8,214 nt of DNA, taken from positions 1-8,214 of the forward strand of contig JAEEUO010000037.1 in the NCBI GenBank assembly GCA_016286935.1. Direction: 5' to 3'. The translations under genes and the position numbers were made by a program. The stretch is from Bacillota bacterium. Its GTDB lineage: Bacteria; Bacillota; Clostridia; Peptostreptococcales; Anaerovoracaceae. Position 1 is the stretch's first letter; each line of letters starts with the position of its first letter. Below the pieces are notes generated by a model. It did not search any database, was not told the DNA's origin, and was given only the letters and a program-made list of their open reading frames with translations. This document shows, piece after piece, positions 5,252-8,214 of the stretch.

Positions 5252-6913
5252 ATGACGAACAACTTTATCCACGACGCCATCGACCGCGACATCGCCCAGA
5301 AGACGTACGGCGAGCGCCCGATCTACACGCGGTTCCCGCCCGAACCGAACGGCTATCTCCACATCGGCCACGCGAAATCCATCTGCCTGAACTACGGCAC
5401 CGCCGAAAAGTACGGCGGCAAATTCAACCTGCGCTTCGACGACACGAACCCCGTCAAGGAGGACACCGAGTACGTCGAGGCGATCAAGGCCGACGTCGCC
5501 TGGCTCGGCGCGAAATGGGACAAGTGCCTGTTCGCGTCGGACTACTTCGACAAGATGTACGAGTGCGCGGTCGAGCTGATCCGCCGCGGAAAGGCGTTCG
5601 TGTGCGACATGACGCCGGATGAGATCAAGAACAACCGCGGAACGCTGACCGAGCCGGGCAAGGAATCGCCTTACCGCAACCGCTCCGTCGAGGAGAACCT
5701 CGCGCTGTTCGAGGCGATGAGGGACGGCAAATACGCGGACGGCGAGAAGTGCCTCCGCGCGAAGATCGATATGGCCTCGCCCAACATCAACATGCGCGAC
5801 CCGGTCATCTACCGCATCGTCCACGCCTCCCACCACAACACCGGCGACAAGTGGTGCATCTACCCGATGTACGACTTCGCCCACCCGCTCGAGGACGCGA
5901 TCGAGGGGATCACCCACTCCCTCTGCACGCTCGAGTTTGAGGACCACCGCCCGCTCTACAACTGGGTGCTCGAATCGCTCGAATGGCCGATGGCGCCCCA
6001 GCAGATCGAGTTCGCGCGGCTGAACCTCACGAACTGCGTGATGTCGAAGCGGTACCTCAAGGCGCTCGTCGACGACGGCGTCGTGACGGGCTGGGACGAT
6101 CCGCGGATGCCGACGATCGCGGGCCTGCGCCGCCGCGGCTATACGCCCGAAGCGATCCGCGCGTTCTGCGATGAGATCGGCGTTGCGAAGGGGAATTCGC
6201 TCGTCGACATCGCGATGCTCGAGCACTTCATCCGCGCCGACCTCCAGCCGAAGACCGAAAGCCGCCACGTCATCCTCGATCCGATCAAGGTCGAGATCGT
6301 GAACTGGCCGGGTGACGGACTCGAGGAGGTCGAACTCGAAAACAACCGCGACGACGCCTCGATGGGCGCGCGGAAGGTCCCGTTCGGCAAATACCTGTAC
6401 ATCGAGCGCGAGGACTTTATGGAGGTCCCCGCAAAGAAGTATTTCCGCCTGTTCCCGGGGAACGAGGTGCGGTTCAAGGGCGCGTACTTCCTGACGTGCG
6501 TGTCGTGCGAGAAGGACGCGGACGGAAACGTCGTCGGGCTGAAATGTACGTATGACCCCGAGACGCGCTCCGGCTCCGGCTTCGAGGGCCGCAAGGTCAA
6601 GGGCACGATCCACTGGGTCGAGGCGACGACGGCCGTGCCGATCCGTGTCCGGCTCTACGACTACCTCTTCGAGAGCGACGCCGTCGATCCCTCGAAGTAC
6701 CAGGCGAACCCGAACTCCGTCCGCGAAGTCACCGCGATGGCGGAGCCCTCTCTCGCGGACGCGAAGGACGGCGAGCGGTTCCAGTTCTTCCGCCAGGGCT
6801 ACTTCATCGCCGGCCGCGAGCTCGGCGCGGAATACCCGGGCGGCCCCGACCGCGGCGACCGCGTCTTCCACCGCATCGTCGACCTCAAGAGCTCGTATAA
6901 GCCGGGGAAATAA
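5252..6913 (+). CDS. glnS: Glutaminyl-tRNA synthetase (GlnRS)
   Basis: The 553-residue class I aminoacyl-tRNA synthetase charges tRNA-Gln with glutamine. The HIGH motif is in [15 protein letters not shown] (29-43, HIGH at 37-40), and the second ATP motif is VMSKR (263-267), the same variant as in E. coli GlnRS. The GlnRS-distinguishing block [17 protein letters not shown] (207-223) followed by [17 protein letters not shown], and [17 protein letters not shown] (281-297), separate it from GluRS. The C-terminal half (from about 335) is the two-beta-barrel anticodon-binding region, complete to the end. Length equals that of the enterobacterial enzyme. The start at 5252 has only a weak AAAGAAGTG ribosome binding site, and no good promoter lies between it and the hairpin at 5195-5221. 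Many Bacillota lack GlnRS and use GatCAB instead, so the gene may have been acquired horizontally in this lineage; its codon use does not differ from its neighbours. Confidence 0.96.
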   Translation: MTNNFIHDAIDRDIAQKTYGERPIYTRFPPEPNGYLHIGHAKSICLNYGTAEKYGGKFNLRFDDTNPVKEDTEYVEAIKADVAWLGAKWDKCLFASDYFDKMYECAVELIRRGKAFVCDMTPDEIKNNRGTLTEPGKESPYRNRSVEENLALFEAMRDGKYADGEKCLRAKIDMASPNINMRDPVIYRIVHASHHNTGDKWCIYPMYDFAHPLEDAIEGITHSLCTLEFEDHRPLYNWVLESLEWPMAPQQIEFARLNLTNCVMSKRYLKALVDDGVVTGWDDPRMPTIAGLRRRGYTPEAIRAFCDEIGVAKGNSLVDIAMLEHFIRADLQPKTESRHVILDPIKVEIVNWPGDGLEEVELENNRDDASMGARKVPFGKYLYIEREDFMEVPAKKYFRLFPGNEVRFKGAYFLTCVSCEKDADGNVVGLKCTYDPETRSGSGFEGRKVKGTIHWVEATTAVPIRVRLYDYLFESDAVDPSKYQANPNSVREVTAMAEPSLADAKDGERFQFFRQGYFIAGRELGAEYPGGPDRGDRVFHRIVDLKSSYKPGK

Positions 6914-6935
6914 AATCGTAATATTGTAAAAAGAG

Positions 6936-6964
6936 CCCCCTGCGGACGGTCCGCAGGGGGTTTT
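6936..6964. terminator. Shared bidirectional terminator between glnS and the prepilin-like gene
   Basis: CCCCCTGCGGAC (6936-6947) and GTCCGCAGGGGG (6949-6960) form an 11-12 bp stem with a minimal loop. It is followed by TTTT on the plus strand and, on the minus strand, by CTCTTTTT. It therefore serves glnS from the left and the convergent prepilin-like gene from the right. Confidence 0.9.
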
Positions 6965-6984
6965 CTGTTTTTTGTGGTATCGCG

Positions 6985-7581
6985 CTATTCAAGCGGGATG
7001 CGGATGCTGTATTTGGGGTCGTTGGCCTTTGCCTGATCGCCGACGTATTTGCCGGGATTCTTGCCCTTGTTGGAGTATTTCCAATAGACGTCGACGCGTT
7101 TGTTGTTACCGACCGGGTAGATCGAGACCATGATGACCGCATTGGTATAATCCCAATCCGCCGCGTACGCGAGCCGGTCGCCGCTGTACTTATATCTCGT
7201 TCCGCCGTCGCGCGCGGTTCCCTTCCCGCAGGCATATGACGCAGTTTTTGAATCTTTGGACGAAAGAGGCTTGAACGTTCCGGTCTTCGGATCATATACG
7301 CCGTACGCGTTCGTTCCGGGTCCGGTGTCGTTATTATCACTGTTCCACAGCATGCCGGCATCTTTCGCGCTCTGTTCGTCCGTGATCCCCGCCTGGAAGA
7401 GCTCGACCGCGGCGCTCGCGGCCTGGCGCATGGTGTGGATGTCATAGGCTTCCCGGGCGGATTCGGTGTTTGCGCTGAAAACGGGGATCGCGATGGCGGT
7501 GAGCACGGCGATGATCGCGACGACGACCAGCAGCTCCGCAAGGGTGAAGCCTTTATTCGGTTTTTCTCGGAATTGGGTCAT
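6985..7581 (-). CDS. Type IV prepilin-like protein (N-terminal methylation motif)
   Basis: The 198-residue protein has a short basic leader ending at G11, then FTLAELLVVVAIIAVLTAIA, the classic prepilin peptidase/N-methylation motif with the invariant Glu at mature position 5 (E16). The hydrophobic helix spans about 12-35, followed by an amphipathic helix (38-64) and a polar C-terminal domain rich in Gly, Asn, Lys and Tyr with a single Cys (C118), so it lacks the usual pilin disulfide loop. The family is processed by PilD-type peptidase and assembled into type IV pili or pseudopili. ATG at 7581 has AGGAGGG about 11 bases upstream. No other pilus gene is in the window, so whether it is a major pilin, a minor pilin or a pseudopilin cannot be told. 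It shares its terminator with glnS and has its own promoter upstream. Confidence 0.88.
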   Translation of the reverse strand: MTQFREKPNKGFTLAELLVVVAIIAVLTAIAIPVFSANTESAREAYDIHTMRQAASAAVELFQAGITDEQSAKDAGMLWNSDNNDTGPGTNAYGVYDPKTGTFKPLSSKDSKTASYACGKGTARDGGTRYKYSGDRLAYAADWDYTNAVIMVSIYPVGNNKRVDVYWKYSNKGKNPGKYVGDQAKANDPKYSIRIPLE

Positions 7582-7623
7582 GGTGCGTTCCGCCCTCCTG
7601 TCGCTGCGGATACCTTACAGCTT

Positions 7624-7652
7624 ATAGTAACCGAAACCGTTTCAAAAATCAA
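7624..7652 (-). promoter_or_regulatory. Candidate promoter of the prepilin-like gene with small palindrome in the spacer
   Basis: On the minus strand -35 TTGATT (7652-7647) and -10 TACTAT (7629-7624) are 17 bp apart. The spacer holds the 11-bp inverted repeat GAAAC-G-GTTTC (7643-7633), a possible operator. The expected start near 7617 gives a leader of about 36 nt. Confidence 0.45.
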
Positions 7653-7695
7653 CGCCGTATGCGCATTCAGCCTTTTGGGGGCGGTTTGCCCTTCT

Positions 7696-7727
7696 CGCGG
7701 CGTACGGGCCCGTATGCGCGTTTTTTT
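7696..7727 (+). terminator. Plus-strand intrinsic terminator with no plus-strand gene upstream
   Basis: CGCgGCGTACG (7696-7706) pairs with CGTATGCGCG (7711-7720) around a GGCC loop, with one bulge and one G-U pair, followed immediately by seven T residues (7721-7727). The core TACGGGCCCGTA (7703-7714) is a perfect palindrome. On the minus strand no T-run follows, so it would work only on the plus strand, where no gene precedes it. It may end a small RNA or an antisense transcript starting in the prepilin promoter region. Confidence 0.55.
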
Positions 7728-7803
7728 CATGCGGACAACAAAAGACCCGATCCGCGGGGAAAAACCGCTGAGAGCGCCCGTTTTCGGCCTTACAGGGGCA
7801 AAT
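7728..7803. other. Intergenic remainder, no gene recognised
   Basis: This short stretch contains small possible hairpins, GCGGA...TCCGC (7731-7755) and GCGG...CCGC (7754-7768). CCCGTTTTC at 7777-7785 can pair with GAAAACGGG at 7804-7812. That pairing would compete with one arm of the adjacent terminator. I see no reading frame with a ribosome binding site. Confidence 0.4.
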
Positions 7804-7804
7804 G

Positions 7805-7830
7805 AAAACGGGGCGGCCGGAGCCGCCCCG
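7805..7830 (-). terminator. Intrinsic terminator of the surface protein gene
   Basis: On the minus strand CGGGGCGGC (7830-7822), loop UCCG, and GCCGCCCCG (7817-7809) form a 9-bp stem with a stable C(UNCG)G-type tetraloop, followed by TTTTC. It lies 34 bases past the stop codon at 7864. Just before it, AAAAAG-GGAT-CTTTTT (7831-7846) forms a second, weak A/T hairpin. Confidence 0.85.
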
Positions 7831-7863
7831 AAAAAGGGATCTTTTTAGTTGTTCGCGACTACC

Positions 7864-8214
7864 TTATTTCGCGAAGTCGCTGGAGTTGTAGTCGACAGTG
7901 ACGTACACAACAGTGTAGTAGCCGGAGCTGTTCTTGCCGTAGATGTCGATCGTGGCCTTCTTGATGATGTCGGACTGAGTGCCAACAGCATAAGCGGCGG
8001 TGTCTTTACCCTTGGCGGTCGTCTTGGTGTAGACAACAGCGTTGGTCGCGAGCGGATAGTAGGTGTCACCGATCTTGACGAGGCCGGTGGAGGCATCGCC
8101 AACCTTGCCGGAGACCTTGTTGGTCGTGTAGGCCGGCGCGGTGACGGTCTTATCGCCCTTGACAGTGATGGTGCTGAGCTGGCCAACAACGAAATCAGTG
8201 CCCGAGAAGTCGAG
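7864..8214 (-). CDS. C-terminal 116 residues of a probable exported surface protein (5' end outside window)
   Basis: On the minus strand a frame enters at 8214 and ends at TAA 7866-7864, giving 116 residues from LDFSGTDFVVGQLSTITVKG to YVTVDYNSSDFAK. The composition is rich in Thr, Val, Lys, Tyr, Asp and Gly, with no Cys and alternating beta-type hydrophobics (ATIDIYGKNSSGYYTVVYV), as in S-layer or other secreted beta-rich proteins. I recognise no domain. Codons differ from the rest of the window: GTT, GCT, GGT and ACT are frequent beside the usual C-ending codons, which often marks very highly expressed genes such as S-layer proteins. It has a strong terminator and stands upstream of the prepilin-like gene in the same orientation. 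The N-terminus, signal peptide and any SLH repeats would lie beyond the window. The other minus-strand frame here (7845-8189) is Ser/Pro/Arg-rich and looks non-coding. Confidence 0.75.
   Translation of the reverse strand, partial: LDFSGTDFVVGQLSTITVKGDKTVTAPAYTTNKVSGKVGDASTGLVKIGDTYYPLATNAVVYTKTTAKGKDTAAYAVGTQSDIIKKATIDIYGKNSSGYYTVVYVTVDYNSSDFAK

Noticed and set aside
4949..6871. A 640-codon minus-strand open frame opposite glnS
   Set aside because: The same antisense effect; composition is Arg/Val/Asp/Leu-rich with no recognisable domain, and GlnRS on the other strand is unequivocal.
7762..7800. CTGAGAG word at 7768-7774 suggesting a TPP riboswitch
   Set aside because: The second conserved block (GAACCTGAT and its pairing partners) is missing, and no thiamine gene follows on the plus strand.
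7852..7875. TTCGCGA direct repeat around the surface gene stop codon
   Set aside because: It is too short and too GC-typical to separate from chance in this sequence.
7845..8189. A 114-codon minus-strand frame, Ser/Pro/Arg/Thr-rich
   Set aside because: It overlaps, in another phase, the frame ending at 7864, which has a natural protein composition and a terminator after it; this one is the shifted shadow.

Overview
The window looks like chromosomal DNA from a GC-rich (about 60% or more by eye) low-branching Gram-positive bacterium, most likely a gut-type Clostridia/Bacillota relative. The reasons are strong AGGAGG-type ribosome binding sites, compact intrinsic terminators, a tRNA with encoded CCA, a clostridial-style COG1022 acyl-CoA ligase and a lone prepilin-type protein. 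The taxonomic call is an inference; no rRNA marker is present.

Layout. Left edge (1-125): the first 28 codons of a RelE/HigB-like toxin on the minus strand, driven by a near-consensus promoter whose spacer is filled by a 17-bp palindrome. 126-442 is non-coding. It holds an AT-rich stretch and then a ~240-bp palindromic element whose centre is a bidirectional intrinsic terminator and whose right end overlaps the stop codon of the next gene. 443-3134: a two-gene minus-strand operon, a Sir2-family NAD-dependent deacylase followed 19 bp later by an AMP-forming long-chain acyl-CoA ligase. 3135-3240: a short divergent region with two face-to-face extended -10 promoters and a hairpin shared by both leaders. 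3241-3690: a small single-pass membrane protein, tRNA-Arg(CCT) and a terminator. 3710-5221: tadA followed by a secreted/membrane Ig-like protein with a highly charged cytosolic tail, ending in a GC-rich hairpin that sits in the leader of glnS. 5252-6913: glutaminyl-tRNA synthetase, ending in a terminator shared with the convergent gene. 6985-7581: a type IV prepilin-like protein on the minus strand. 7582-7863: an intergenic region with a promoter, a plus-strand terminator that has no gene to serve, and the minus-strand terminator of the last gene. 7864-8214: the C-terminal 116 residues of a probable exported surface protein on the minus strand.

How the parts fit. Most content is housekeeping translation (tRNA-Arg, TadA, GlnRS) mixed with envelope proteins (Ig-like protein, prepilin, surface protein) and a fatty-acid activation unit that may be under lysine-acylation control. 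The less ordinary signals are regulatory or structural DNA: the long palindromic element, the toxin promoter with its embedded operator, the overlapping divergent promoters, and an attenuator-like plus-strand hairpin with a duplicated 3' arm at 7655-7727. I saw no CRISPR array, transposase or phage gene.
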